NCBI GenBank assembly: GCA_029212745.1
Contig: JARGOL010000001.1
Span: forward strand, 415,948 to 479,947
DNA length: 64,000 nucleotides
DNA from: Alcanivoracaceae bacterium
Lineage (GTDB): Bacteria; Pseudomonadota; Gammaproteobacteria; Pseudomonadales; Alcanivoracaceae
Direction: 5' to 3'
Shown here: in pieces, positions 19,132-28,184 of the stretch
How the letters are laid out: the number at the start of each line of letters is the position of its first letter
Numbering within the stretch: position 1 is the stretch's first letter
The notes under the pieces: model-generated
Told to the model about the DNA's origin: nothing
Database searches by the model: none
What the model saw: only the letters and a program-made list of their open reading frames with translations
Program-made: the position numbers and the translations under genes

Positions 19132-19160
19132 GTCCGCTGTTGTCGTTGATTTTTCTGTCA

Positions 19161-19189
19161 GAAAACGGCCTCCGGGCCGTTTTCTTTTT
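19161..19189 (+). terminator. Intrinsic terminator after the second acidic lipoprotein
   Basis: 10-bp stem GAAAACGGCC / GGCCGTTTTC followed by TTTTT, 29 bases after the stop. It also lies just beyond the 3' end of the convergent lysR gene. Confidence 0.9.
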
Positions 19190-19207
19190 CCCGATTACCT
19201 GCAGCGT

Positions 19208-20089
19208 TCACAGAACCGCCTGACGCTTGAGCAGCTCCGCCAGCGCAGGTGGCAGATAGCTGCGTTTCACCGTAATGGCATAAAAGTTTTCCAGCACCCG
19301 CGGTAACGCCATGTACTCCTCCAGCTGGCCACCTTCAATTTCATCACGGACCACCACCTGCGGAAGAATGGCCAATGCCCCGCTGTCACGGGCCAGCAGG
19401 CGCAGCATCGCCATGTCGTCCACCTCTGCCTGTATGGACGGCTCAAACTGGGCGCTGCTGCACAGGGCATCAAAGGCTGCACGAATCTCTGAGGGTGGGC
19501 TTGGCAACACCCAACGGTGTGAGTCATAGCCCTTTGGAAACCGACGGTCGGGGCGCTGGCCGGCCGGACCAATTACCGAGACAGGCTGTTGTGCGATCAG
19601 CTGACTCTGCCACAAACGTTTCGGATTCACGGTCACATTGACACTGGAAAGCACCACATCCAGCGTGTGGTTGGCGAGACTGTCGAGCAGCTCGGCAATG
19701 CCGCGTGACTGCACCACCAGGCGTACGGAAGGCTGGGGCAACAGCGGCGCCAGAAAAGCGTCGACGAAATTTCGCGACATGGTGGACAGCACACCAACCC
19801 TGATCACCTGTTCATCGACGTTCTCGCCGCGCGCAATCAGGGATTCCAGTTCCTCACCACGACTGAAAATGGCTTCCGCATGGGTAAGCACCCGCTGGCC
19901 CCATTCGGTCAGCTGCAGTCGGCGGCCACTGCGGTCAAACAGGTCGCGGCCCATACTCTCCTCCAGCGCACGGATCTGCGCCGACAAGGCAGACTGGGAC
20001 ACATGCAGCGTCTGCGCCACACGGGTCAGGTTCCCCGCCGTGGCCACGCGCCAGAAATAGTACAGGTGGCGGTAATTAAGCCGGCTCAT
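19208..20089 (-). CDS. LysR-family regulator divergent from dabBA (NhaR-like)
   Basis: 293-residue transcription factor. The N-terminal winged HTH (LYYFWRVATAGNLTRVAQTL, SQSALSAQIRALEE) is followed by a LysR substrate-binding domain from about residue 95 (VIRVGVLSTMSRNFVDAFL). The N-terminus resembles the NhaR subgroup. ATG at 20089 is used; a TTG precedes it in frame. It is transcribed away from dabB across a 110-base A/T-rich gap with a LysR-type dyad, so it very likely controls dabBA and itself. The effector, possibly a signal of carbon limitation, is inferred. Confidence 0.88.
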   Translation of the reverse strand: MSRLNYRHLYYFWRVATAGNLTRVAQTLHVSQSALSAQIRALEESMGRDLFDRSGRRLQLTEWGQRVLTHAEAIFSRGEELESLIARGENVDEQVIRVGVLSTMSRNFVDAFLAPLLPQPSVRLVVQSRGIAELLDSLANHTLDVVLSSVNVTVNPKRLWQSQLIAQQPVSVIGPAGQRPDRRFPKGYDSHRWVLPSPPSEIRAAFDALCSSAQFEPSIQAEVDDMAMLRLLARDSGALAILPQVVVRDEIEGGQLEEYMALPRVLENFYAITVKRSYLPPALAELLKRQAVL

Positions 20090-20101
20090 CAACGCATACC
20101 A

Positions 20102-20121
20102 TCTATTTTATAGAACGAATA
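20102..20121. promoter_or_regulatory. LysR-type dyad between lysR and dabB
   Basis: CTATT and AATAG inverted half-sites ten bases apart fit the T-N11-A pattern bound by LysR regulators. They lie in the A/T-rich 20093-20199 gap between the divergent genes. Confidence 0.5.
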
Positions 20122-20199
20122 GTTTACATATATCTATTTTAATATACATAAAAACGGGCCTATAGTCGTCCCCGAATACACCGGAGAAGACATGCGCCA

Positions 20200-21759
20200 A
20201 TGGCACTGACCGACGCCCTCATGCTCGCCCCCGCCCTGCTCTACCTGACGGCTGCCCTGGCCCAGGCCGGCGGCGGCTGGCCGTTGGCCCGGCAGGTTGC
20301 CTGGACGGCCCTGGCCCTGTCAGCAGCTGCACCGGTGGCTGTACTCACGGGCGATCCGGGCGCGCCATCGGCCTGGCTGTCCGCAGCACCGCTGAACCTG
20401 GTGATGAGTGTACTGATCAGCCTGATTGCCCTGGTGGTCATTCGCTATTCCGGCAATTACCTCGACGGTGATTCCGCCGTTGGCCATTACCGGCGCTGGT
20501 TACTGGTCTGTCTCGCCGCCGTGTCCCTGGTAGTGATCAGCAACCACCTGCTGATACTGTGGCTGGCCTGGACCACCATTTCGGTAAGCCTGCACCAGCT
20601 GCTGGTGAGCTACCCGGACCGGTTCCGGGCCGTCCTGGCAGCACACAAGAAATTCTTGTTCGCGCGCATCGCCGAGAGCTGCCTGCTGGTCGCCAGCCTG
20701 CTTCTCTGGCAGCACCATGGCACGTTTCACATCGATACCATCCTGGCTCGCTACCCGTCATCCTCACTGTCCCCGGCGGAACAGACGGCGGCCGTGCTGC
20801 TGGCACTGGCCGCGCTGTTCAAGTGCGCGCAACTGCCGGTACATGGCTGGCTGATCCAGGTAGTGGAAGCGCCGACGCCGGTGTCCGCGCTGCTCCACGC
20901 CGGCGTGATCAACCTGGGCGGTTTCCTGATGATCCTCATGGCGCCGTTGATGGCCCAGTCACTGCCAGCACGCTGGTTACTGCTGGTGGTCGCCGGCCTG
21001 ACCACGGTGCTCGCCGCCCTGATCATGATGACGCGCATCAGTATCAAGGTGCGGCTGGCATGGTCCACCAGTGCCCAGATGGGCCTGATGCTGGTGGAAT
21101 GCGCGCTGGGCCTTCACGAGCTTGCCCTGCTACACCTGCTGGCGCATTCCTGCTACAAGGCACACGCCTTCCTGTCCGCCGGCACCGCGGTGCAGACCTA
21201 CCTGCGCCGTCAGTTGGCGCCGACACCCACACCTGGCCTGGCGCGCTGGGCCGGCGGCCTGGTGGTTTCCCTGACCCTGGTCGGGGCCACACTGGCCGCC
21301 CTGCATGTCGTCGTTCCGCATCCACTGACAGCTGCCGAACTGGCGCTGTGGTTATTGATGGGCATTGCTATCTCACTGTGGCTGGCGGCATCCCCCGGCA
21401 TCACCCTGTGGGCCCTTCTGACAGCACCGCTGCTGGTACTTGCCTACAGCGCCCAGAAACTGTTGCTCGCGCCGCTGGTGCCAGCCGTCCCCGACGCCGG
21501 CCTTGCTGCCGGCCTCTGGGTGGCAGCGCTGTGCGCCTTGCTACTGCTCGGCTACGGCCTGCTGGTGATGCACCAGACAGCGCTGGGTTTCCGCTGGCGC
21601 CAGTGGCTGTTTGCCGGCCTGTACCTGGATGAGTGGGTCACCCGCACCACCCTGCGCCTGTGGCCAGTGCGCCTGCCGCTGCCCGCCTCGCGCAAACAGG
21701 CAGGTTATGACCTGCTGCAGGAAAACAGCCGGAGGAGCAACGATGAGCGCATGGCCTGA
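20200..21759 (+). CDS. dabB: DAB inorganic carbon uptake, membrane subunit DabB
   Basis: 519-residue, about 13-span protein of the NuoL/MrpA proton-channel family. In the DAB system it couples an ion gradient to CO2 hydration by DabA, trapping bicarbonate in the cell. Features: LVVISNHLLILWLAWTTISV, LFKCAQLPVHGWLIQVVEAPTPVSALLHAG with the channel Lys/Glu and LLHLLAHSCYKAHAFLSAG. No other Nuo or Mrp subunit is nearby, and dabA follows with a 17-base overlap. GGAGAAG upstream also serves a five-codon ATG frame (20192-20208) that overlaps the dabB start. Confidence 0.93.
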   Translation: MALTDALMLAPALLYLTAALAQAGGGWPLARQVAWTALALSAAAPVAVLTGDPGAPSAWLSAAPLNLVMSVLISLIALVVIRYSGNYLDGDSAVGHYRRWLLVCLAAVSLVVISNHLLILWLAWTTISVSLHQLLVSYPDRFRAVLAAHKKFLFARIAESCLLVASLLLWQHHGTFHIDTILARYPSSSLSPAEQTAAVLLALAALFKCAQLPVHGWLIQVVEAPTPVSALLHAGVINLGGFLMILMAPLMAQSLPARWLLLVVAGLTTVLAALIMMTRISIKVRLAWSTSAQMGLMLVECALGLHELALLHLLAHSCYKAHAFLSAGTAVQTYLRRQLAPTPTPGLARWAGGLVVSLTLVGATLAALHVVVPHPLTAAELALWLLMGIAISLWLAASPGITLWALLTAPLLVLAYSAQKLLLAPLVPAVPDAGLAAGLWVAALCALLLLGYGLLVMHQTALGFRWRQWLFAGLYLDEWVTRTTLRLWPVRLPLPASRKQAGYDLLQENSRRSNDERMA

Positions 21760-24169
21760 ACTGAGTCGGGCGACCCATGACGCCTTGCGCGATGCCTGCG
21801 CCCGGATCGCACCCAGCTGGCCGCTGGACCAGCTCATCGCGGTGAACCCGTTCTGGGAAATGCGACAGCGCCCGTTTGCCGAGGTGGCCGCACGGATGGC
21901 CGCACTGGGGCAGGTGCAGTGCCTGATGGACGTGGACTACTACCGGTCGCTGTGGCTCAACCCGGTCCAGGCGCATCACCTCGAGCAGGCAGTGGAAGAG
22001 CTCGGACTGACACTGACCGTGGATGACCTGCTGGCGCCGGCCGCCGCGCCGGCACAACGGCACTGGTATAACGTCAGCGACCTGGTGGACAGTGAGCGCG
22101 AACAGCTTGCCGACAGCGTCCACCGGATGAGCTGGCACGAAGAAATCATTCACCAGATCAGCCAGTTCTGTGGCGACCTGCTGAGCACCCATGAGCGCAC
22201 CAGCCTGTCCGCTGAAACCGTGTACCAGCGCTGGCTGGACAGCACCCGCTCGGACCGTGGCCTGGCCATACTGATGCGCGAGCCGGCCCTGCAGGAAGCG
22301 TTCGCCCAGCTCCCCAACCGGGTGGAGGACCTGTTTGCCCAGGCCCTTTCCGAGCTGGCGCCCGATGATGCCGGCACCGGCGACTATGCATTGGCACTGT
22401 TGCTGGACATCAACGGCTGGGCCTCTGCACTGGCCTGGCTGCGCTGGCAGGCACGCCTGAACGGCCAGGACAACAACGCCATCGAGGGCCTGCTGGCGAT
22501 ACGACTGGCCTGGGACTGGGTGCTGTGGCAGTTGAACCACCGCCGAACGCAAAGTGACTGGCCGCAATTCTGGCAGCGGCAGTGGTCGTCGTTGCCGGCA
22601 TTGCTGGCCAGTCATGCCAGCCAGCAACAACGGGCACTGGCCTGGCAGCGGGCCAGCGAAATCGCCTACCAGTGCGAACTGGTACAGGTGCTGTCACAGC
22701 CATTGCCAGAAGCATCGCCAGCACCGGTACTGCAGGCTGCCTTCTGTATCGATGTTCGCTCTGAAATCATGCGCCGGGCGCTGGAAGCCCAGTACCAGGG
22801 CATCGAGACCCTTGGCTTTGCCGGCTTTTTCGGCTTGCCCCTGGCGTATCAACCGGCAGGCTCCGGCTACCAGCGCCCGCAGCTGCCCGGCCTGCTGGCG
22901 CCAGCCATCACCGTTCGGGAGAGCGGCGCAGAGGCGTTCCCTCCCGCCCCGGGACAACGCGCCAATCACTGGGACATGTTCAGCGCCAGCGCGCCCAGCA
23001 CATTTACAGCCGTGGAAAGCGGCGGCCTGTTCTACCTGTTCAAGCTGCTGCGGCAGAGCCTGTTCCCGGGCCCGGCCTCACATCCGGTCAATGCTCTCAC
23101 TGGCGGCAGCGGCGCCTTCCAGCTGACCCGCAACGGTGCGCCGGTACCCGTGGAAACACAGGCCGAGCTGGCCCTGGCGGTGCTCACTGCCATGGGGCTG
23201 CGCGGACGGCTGGCACACCGTGTCCTGCTGGTCGGGCACGGCAGCAACACCTGCAACAACCCGCACGCGGCCGGACTCGACTGTGGCGCCTGTGGCGGTC
23301 AGACCGGCGAGGTCAACGTGCGCGTGCTGGCACAACTGCTCAACGACCCGGACGTGCGCGCCGAACTGAAAAAGCAGGGCGAAGACATCCCCCCGTCAAC
23401 CCGGTTTGTGCCTGCCCTGCACGACACCACCACCGATGACATCCACTGCTTCGCGGCGCAGGACGGCGATCTGGACAACACGGTGCGCGGCTGGCTCAAG
23501 CGGGCCAGCATGGGCGCCCGGCAGGAACGCGCCGCGCGCCTGGGGCTCGATGGCGGCAAGGATCTGACGAAATCACTGCGCCAGCGCAGCCGTGACTGGT
23601 CACAGGTGCGGCCGGAATGGGGACTGGCGGACAACGCCAGCTTTATCGTCGCACCACGCGCGCGCACGCGGCATATCAACCTGCACGGGCGCACCTTCCT
23701 GCACGATTATGACTGGCGCAGGGACACCGGCTTCGCACTGCTGGAAACAATCATGACCGCGCCCATGGTGGTCACCCACTGGATCAACATGCAGTACAAC
23801 GCGTCAGTCACCGACAACACCAAACTGGGCTGCGGCAACAAGGCACTGCACAACGTCGTCGGCGGCAATCTGGGCGTGTTCGAGGGCAATGGCGGCGACC
23901 TGCGTATCGGCCTGCCGTTCCAGTCCGTCAACAACGGTCAGCGCTGGATGCACCAGCCGCTGCGACTGAGCGTCTTCATTGCGGCGCCACAGGAGGCCAT
24001 TGCCGATGTGCTGGCCGCCCATGAGACGGTGCGCCAGCTGGTGGAGAACGACTGGCTCTACCTGTTCAGGCTGGGTGATGAGCCCGGGCAGATCAGCCGC
24101 TGGTACCACGGGCGATTCCAGGCTGTGTCCGCCATCGGAAAGGATGGCAAAGGCAGGGACGCCGCCTGA
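21743..24169 (+). CDS. dabA: DAB inorganic carbon uptake, zinc subunit DabA (DUF2309)
   Basis: 808-residue cytoplasmic-face protein with a beta-carbonic-anhydrase-like zinc site. The predicted ligands are present: Cys335 and Asp337 in FCIDVRSE, His499 in LVGHGSN and Cys514 in DCGACGGQ. The 15-residue His-Cys spacing equals that recalled for Halothiobacillus DabA. Together with DabB it hydrates CO2 in an energy-coupled way. ATG at 21743 follows GGAGGAG. It ends three bases from the convergent sufE. In a non-autotroph such systems supply bicarbonate for carboxylases. Confidence 0.95.
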   Translation: MSAWPELSRATHDALRDACARIAPSWPLDQLIAVNPFWEMRQRPFAEVAARMAALGQVQCLMDVDYYRSLWLNPVQAHHLEQAVEELGLTLTVDDLLAPAAAPAQRHWYNVSDLVDSEREQLADSVHRMSWHEEIIHQISQFCGDLLSTHERTSLSAETVYQRWLDSTRSDRGLAILMREPALQEAFAQLPNRVEDLFAQALSELAPDDAGTGDYALALLLDINGWASALAWLRWQARLNGQDNNAIEGLLAIRLAWDWVLWQLNHRRTQSDWPQFWQRQWSSLPALLASHASQQQRALAWQRASEIAYQCELVQVLSQPLPEASPAPVLQAAFCIDVRSEIMRRALEAQYQGIETLGFAGFFGLPLAYQPAGSGYQRPQLPGLLAPAITVRESGAEAFPPAPGQRANHWDMFSASAPSTFTAVESGGLFYLFKLLRQSLFPGPASHPVNALTGGSGAFQLTRNGAPVPVETQAELALAVLTAMGLRGRLAHRVLLVGHGSNTCNNPHAAGLDCGACGGQTGEVNVRVLAQLLNDPDVRAELKKQGEDIPPSTRFVPALHDTTTDDIHCFAAQDGDLDNTVRGWLKRASMGARQERAARLGLDGGKDLTKSLRQRSRDWSQVRPEWGLADNASFIVAPRARTRHINLHGRTFLHDYDWRRDTGFALLETIMTAPMVVTHWINMQYNASVTDNTKLGCGNKALHNVVGGNLGVFEGNGGDLRIGLPFQSVNNGQRWMHQPLRLSVFIAAPQEAIADVLAAHETVRQLVENDWLYLFRLGDEPGQISRWYHGRFQAVSAIGKDGKGRDAA

Positions 24170-24172
24170 CGT

Positions 24173-24622
24173 TCAGGCGAGCGCCGCGGCTTCCTTGCGA
24201 ATGCGCTCCACCATGGCGCGTACGCCGTTGCCGCGGGTGGGGCTGAGGTGCTTGAGCAGATCCAGCTTGTCGAAATAGCCTTCCATGTCGAAATCCATAA
24301 CCGCCCGGGGCGACTTCCGGTTAAGTGCCGCCAGCACCATGGCACCCAACCCGCGCACGATCAGGGCGTCACTGTCCACGGCCAGGTACATGCAGTCCGC
24401 ATCGGCGTCGTAGTCGATCTCCAGCCACACCTGGCTCTGGCAGCCGCGCACGATGCGCGATTCGGTATGCATCTCATCGGGCATCGGCGGCAGTTCCTTG
24501 CCCAGATCAATGATGTACTTGTAGCGGTCTTCCCAGTCATCAAAGAAACCAAGGGTATCCACCACATCATCCGCCGTGGTGCTATCACCGAAAGGAATGC
24601 TGCGGATATCAAAATCACTCAT
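24173..24622 (-). CDS. sufE: Cysteine desulfurase sulfur acceptor SufE
   Basis: Accepts persulfide sulfur from a desulfurase and delivers it to SufB. The 149-residue protein has the acceptor Cys61 in IVRGCQSQVWLE and the C-terminal LSPTRGNGVRAMVERIR. ATG at 24622 has AGGA upstream and is preferred to the TTG two codons earlier. It sits directly after iscS, in the position iscU holds in most gammaproteobacteria, and away from sufBCDS. Confidence 0.95.
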   Translation of the reverse strand: MSDFDIRSIPFGDSTTADDVVDTLGFFDDWEDRYKYIIDLGKELPPMPDEMHTESRIVRGCQSQVWLEIDYDADADCMYLAVDSDALIVRGLGAMVLAALNRKSPRAVMDFDMEGYFDKLDLLKHLSPTRGNGVRAMVERIRKEAAALA

Positions 24623-24658
24623 GGCCAAATTCCTGCCCTGCCAGTTACTGCCATACGT

Positions 24659-25804
24659 TCAGCCCCGCAAGCGGGTGACGACGTCGCTGACGTGCGCGAT
24701 CGCCTGCTCAATCTCTTTATCTGTGGTGAAACGGCCCACCGAGAAACGCACGCTGGCGTGTGCCAGCGCATCACTGACGCCCATGGCCTTGAGCACGAAC
24801 GACGGCTCCATCGACGCCGAGGTACAGGCGGAGCCCGAGGACACCGCCACTTCATTCAGGGCCAGCATCAGCGTTTCTCCGTCGACGCCGGCGAATGCCA
24901 CGTTCAGGTGCCCGGCCAGTCGCTCGCTGGCATTGCCGTTGAGAAACACCTCACCCAGTGACTCGATGCCCTGCCAGAGGGTGTCACGCAGGGCACCGAT
25001 ACGTGCCTGTTCCTCAACGCGCTCCGCGTCTGCCAGTGCCAGGGCCTCGCCCATGCCCACCAGCTGATGGGTTGGCAGGGTACCGGAGCGATAACCCCGC
25101 TCATGGCCGCCACCATGAATCTGGGCCGCCACTTTCACCGCCGGATGGCGACGGATATACAGGGCGCCCACACCCTTGGGGCCATAAATCTTGTGCGCCG
25201 ACAGGGACAACAGGTCGACGTTCATGGCAACCACATCAATCGGCAGTTTGCCCACTGTTTGCGCGGCATCGACGTGGAACAGCACGCCCCGGGCGCGGCA
25301 CAGCGCACCGATGGCGGCGATGTCGCTGATCACACCGGTTTCGTTATTGGCGTGCATGACCGACACCAGCACGGTATCCGGGCGCAGGGCGTCAGCCACG
25401 GCCTGCGGGTCGACACGGCCGTCTGCCTGCGGTGCCAGCCAGGTCACTTCGCATCCCTGCGTCTCCAGCCAGCGCGCGGTATCAATCACCGCCTTGTGCT
25501 CACTGGTGCACGTCACCAGGTGCGCGCCCTTGTCGGCATTGGCCTGCATGGCCCCCTTGAGCGCCAGGTTGTCTGACTCGGTGGCGCCGCTGGTCCAGAT
25601 GATTTCGCGCGGGTCCGCGTTGATCACATCGGCAACCTGCCGCCGTGCCGACTCCACCGCCTCCTCCGCCTGCCAGCCGAAAAAGTGCGAGCGCGAGGCG
25701 GGATTGGCAAACAGGCCATCACGGCCAAGGCAACCCGTCATCTTGTCGACGACGCGAGGGTCCACTGGTGTGGTTGCTGCGTAATCCAGGTAGGGAATAG
25801 TCAT
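24659..25804 (-). CDS. iscS: Cysteine desulfurase IscS with shortened C-terminus
   Basis: Group I PLP desulfurase. The 381-residue protein begins [16 protein letters not shown], has the PLP lysine in [14 protein letters not shown] and the catalytic Cys in [14 protein letters not shown]. It stops at DVVTRLRG. E. coli IscS is 404 residues, and the missing tail is the part that contacts IscU. iscU is not present in the window and sufE is the next gene, so this enzyme probably feeds SufE, tRNA thiolation and other acceptors. Second gene of the iscR-iscS-sufE operon. Confidence 0.95.
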   Translation of the reverse strand: MTIPYLDYAATTPVDPRVVDKMTGCLGRDGLFANPASRSHFFGWQAEEAVESARRQVADVINADPREIIWTSGATESDNLALKGAMQANADKGAHLVTCTSEHKAVIDTARWLETQGCEVTWLAPQADGRVDPQAVADALRPDTVLVSVMHANNETGVISDIAAIGALCRARGVLFHVDAAQTVGKLPIDVVAMNVDLLSLSAHKIYGPKGVGALYIRRHPAVKVAAQIHGGGHERGYRSGTLPTHQLVGMGEALALADAERVEEQARIGALRDTLWQGIESLGEVFLNGNASERLAGHLNVAFAGVDGETLMLALNEVAVSSGSACTSASMEPSFVLKAMGVSDALAHASVRFSVGRFTTDKEIEQAIAHVSDVVTRLRG

Positions 25805-25872
25805 AGGTACGTCAGGCCGCCCGCGACATGGTTATCCAGGGGCGGCAAGGATACCAGTGCAGGGAAACGTGG

Positions 25873-26343
25873 TCAGCCCTGGATCAGGCTCAGGCGCTGC
25901 TCGCTACGCTCGGCGTCCTGGCGCTCGGAAATGTCACGGATCTCCTGGCGTGCCACCAGGTCACCGAGACTGATGCCGCTGAGGAACTCGTGAATCTGGT
26001 CGGAGAGATCCATCCACAGATGGTGGGTCAGGCAGGTTTCGCCTTCCTGGCAGTCACCCTGGCGGCCGCAGCGTGTGGCATCCACGGACTCGTCCACCGC
26101 GTCGATGACACTGGCCACATGGATCTCAGCGGCTTCACTGGCCAGCTGGTAACCACCACCCGGTCCGCGCACGCTGACCACCAGCGCCTTGCGACGCAAC
26201 TTGGCAAACAGCTGTTCCAGATAGGAAATGGAAATGCCCTGGCGCTCGGAGATATCGGCCAACGATACCGGGCCACTGGTGGCATGCAGGGCCAGATCGA
26301 GCATGGCAGTGACCGCGTAGCGGCCCTTGGTGGTCAGGCGCAT
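25873..26343 (-). CDS. iscR: Fe-S sensing Rrf2-family regulator IscR
   Basis: 156-residue repressor/activator that binds a 2Fe-2S cluster to sense Fe-S supply. [18 protein letters not shown] is the canonical start and the HTH lies around [15 protein letters not shown]. The ligands are exactly Cys92, Cys98, Cys104 and His107 ([17 protein letters not shown]). ATG at 26343 is chosen over an upstream frame. A near-perfect type 1 box lies 55 bases upstream, implying feedback control. A second box precedes sufB. Confidence 0.96.
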   Translation of the reverse strand: MRLTTKGRYAVTAMLDLALHATSGPVSLADISERQGISISYLEQLFAKLRRKALVVSVRGPGGGYQLASEAAEIHVASVIDAVDESVDATRCGRQGDCQEGETCLTHHLWMDLSDQIHEFLSGISLGDLVARQEIRDISERQDAERSEQRLSLIQG

Positions 26344-26397
26344 GGTGACAGTCCGTGACAATGGCATCCCCACAGGGACAGACACTGAAACGGTACA

Positions 26398-26422
26398 AAA
26401 CCCGACTATTTTAGTCAAGTAT
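26398..26422 (-). promoter_or_regulatory. IscR type 1 operator and iscR promoter
   Basis: On the minus strand the half-sites ATACTTGACT and AGTCGGGTTT flank AAAAT. I count 24 of 25 matches to the recalled E. coli type 1 consensus. The embedded TTGACT could be a -35, with TACCGT 17 bases further as a poor -10, so bound IscR would block RNA polymerase. The box overlaps the cysE stop codon. Confidence 0.85.
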
Positions 26423-27206
26423 TACCGTCTGGCCCCCGCTCCGCCTCATCTTCGCCCCGCACCGACTGGAAATCCTCGTCGTGCAGCGCTGGCAGCTTTT
26501 CATCACAGCCACGGATACCCTGCTCGGCCAGCGACTGGCACATGTTGTCGATCTTGGTATCCACCGCATGCATGTGATCCAGCAGGACACCGATGGCCTC
26601 GGCCACCGGGTCAGGCATGTCATTGGAAACACCGTAGGCGTCAAACCCGATCTTCTTCGCCATCTGCTCGCGGTTCTTCTCGGTTTCCGTCTTCGGCTGG
26701 TTGATGACCCGCCCCGGGATGCCCACCACCGTAGCGCCCTCGGGGACATCCTTGGTGACCACCGAATTGGAACCCACACGGGCACCCGTGGCCACCGTCA
26801 CCGGACCCAGCACCTTGGCGCCAGCGCCCACCACCACATCGTCGCCCAGCGTCGGATGGCGCTTGCCCTTGTTCCAGCTGGTGCCACCCAGGGTGACACC
26901 GTGATAGAGAGTGACGTCATCGCCAATCTCCGCGGTTTCACCGATCACCACACCCATGCCGTGGTCGATGAAGAAGCGGCGACCAATGCGCGCGCCCGGA
27001 TGGATCTCGATGCCGGTGGCCCAGCGGCTGAATGTGGATACGAAACGTGCCAGCTGTTTCCAGTTTTTCTGCCACAGGCAATGGGCCAGGCGATGGAGCA
27101 GCACGGCATGCAGACCCGGATAATTGATCCAGACCTCGAGACTGTTGCGAGCCGCCGGGTCTCGGTGGAACACCGAGCGGACATCTTCGCGCACGCGATC
27201 AAACAT
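26415..27206 (-). CDS. cysE: Serine O-acetyltransferase
   Basis: Makes O-acetylserine from serine and acetyl-CoA, the precursor for cysteine and hence for Fe-S sulfur. The 263-residue protein has an N-terminal helical part ([20 protein letters not shown]) and a left-handed beta-helix with hexapeptide repeats ([38 protein letters not shown]). GAGGAG precedes the ATG. Downstream of trmJ and upstream of iscR, as in Pseudomonas. Its 3' end contains the iscR operator. Confidence 0.96.
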   Translation of the reverse strand: MFDRVREDVRSVFHRDPAARNSLEVWINYPGLHAVLLHRLAHCLWQKNWKQLARFVSTFSRWATGIEIHPGARIGRRFFIDHGMGVVIGETAEIGDDVTLYHGVTLGGTSWNKGKRHPTLGDDVVVGAGAKVLGPVTVATGARVGSNSVVTKDVPEGATVVGIPGRVINQPKTETEKNREQMAKKIGFDAYGVSNDMPDPVAEAIGVLLDHMHAVDTKIDNMCQSLAEQGIRGCDEKLPALHDEDFQSVRGEDEAERGPDGNT

Positions 27207-27215
27207 GGAGACTCC

Positions 27216-28007
27216 TCATTCATCGTCCGGCAGACGGTCGAGCTGCTTGTCCAGGCTCGACAGGATACCGCGCAGGATACTGGCTTCCATCTTGTCAGGC
27301 CGGGCGCGTAAAAACAGCCGCCGCAGCCGCTTCATCACCATGGCCGGTTGCTGCGGATCCAGAAACCCGGCCCGCACCGCCACTTTTTCCAAGTGCACCA
27401 GCATGCCTTCCAGCGCCTCGCTGGTGGCCAGCGGCTCATCCCAGACCACTTCCGGCAGGGGCATGCTGTGCTGGCGCGAACGGGCATCGGGGCGCGCCAC
27501 CTCAATGTCATCGCCAAGCACCGCCAGGCGCATTTCATAGCACAGCACCTGGATCGCGGCCGCCACATTGAGTACACCGTATTCAACATTGGCCGGAATG
27601 GTCACGTGCCAGTTGCAGCGCTGCAGTTCATCGTTGGTCAGGCCCCGGTCCTCGCGACCGAACAGGATCGCCACCCGGCCCTGCTCCTGGCGCTCCAGCT
27701 CGGTCACCAGGGCACCGCCCAGTTGCCGGGGCGTGACGCATGGCCAGGGAACATGGCGCTGGCGGGCACTGGTGCCCACCACCATGGTGCAGTCGGCAAG
27801 CGCGTCGTCCAGGGATTCACAGACCCGTGCCTGGCCGAGCAGGTCGGTGGCCCCACTGGCCAGCGACGACGCCTCGGCACACGGGAACTGCTTCGGCGCC
27901 ACCAGACACAGGTCTGACAGCCCCATGGTCTTCATGGCGCGGGCGGCGGCGCCAATATTCCCGGGGTGGGTGGTTCCCACCATGACGATACGAATGCGCT
28001 CAAGCAT
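27216..28007 (-). CDS. trmJ: tRNA (cytidine/uridine-2'-O)-methyltransferase TrmJ
   Basis: SPOUT methyltransferase that 2'-O-methylates position 32 of several tRNAs. The 263-residue protein begins IRIVMVGTTHPGNIGAAARAMK and carries the knot motifs VAILFGREDRGLTNDEL and NVEYGVLNVAAAIQVL. The frame is open 41 codons further upstream, but ATG at 28007 gives the canonical N-terminus. It is divergent from suhB across 177 bases. Confidence 0.95.
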   Translation of the reverse strand: MLERIRIVMVGTTHPGNIGAAARAMKTMGLSDLCLVAPKQFPCAEASSLASGATDLLGQARVCESLDDALADCTMVVGTSARQRHVPWPCVTPRQLGGALVTELERQEQGRVAILFGREDRGLTNDELQRCNWHVTIPANVEYGVLNVAAAIQVLCYEMRLAVLGDDIEVARPDARSRQHSMPLPEVVWDEPLATSEALEGMLVHLEKVAVRAGFLDPQQPAMVMKRLRRLFLRARPDKMEASILRGILSSLDKQLDRLPDDE

Positions 28008-28184
28008 GGGCTGATCTGGCCTGTGGCGGTGTCCAAGGCTGCGCAGTGTAGCAAATTCCCGCCACTGTCTGCGCCGCCGACCGGCGCCACCTGCCAGACA
28101 ATTGCCACCCTGCAGGGGACGTCTGCACAATTATGTACTACACTTCGCCGCCAGAATGACCCGCTCTTTTACAAGGATTCCGCC

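Noticed and set aside
20200-21759. Reading this gene as NADH-quinone oxidoreductase subunit L (NuoL) or an Mrp subunit
   Set aside because: No other Nuo or Mrp subunits are nearby, and it overlaps a DUF2309 (DabA) gene with intact zinc ligands, the hallmark of DAB.
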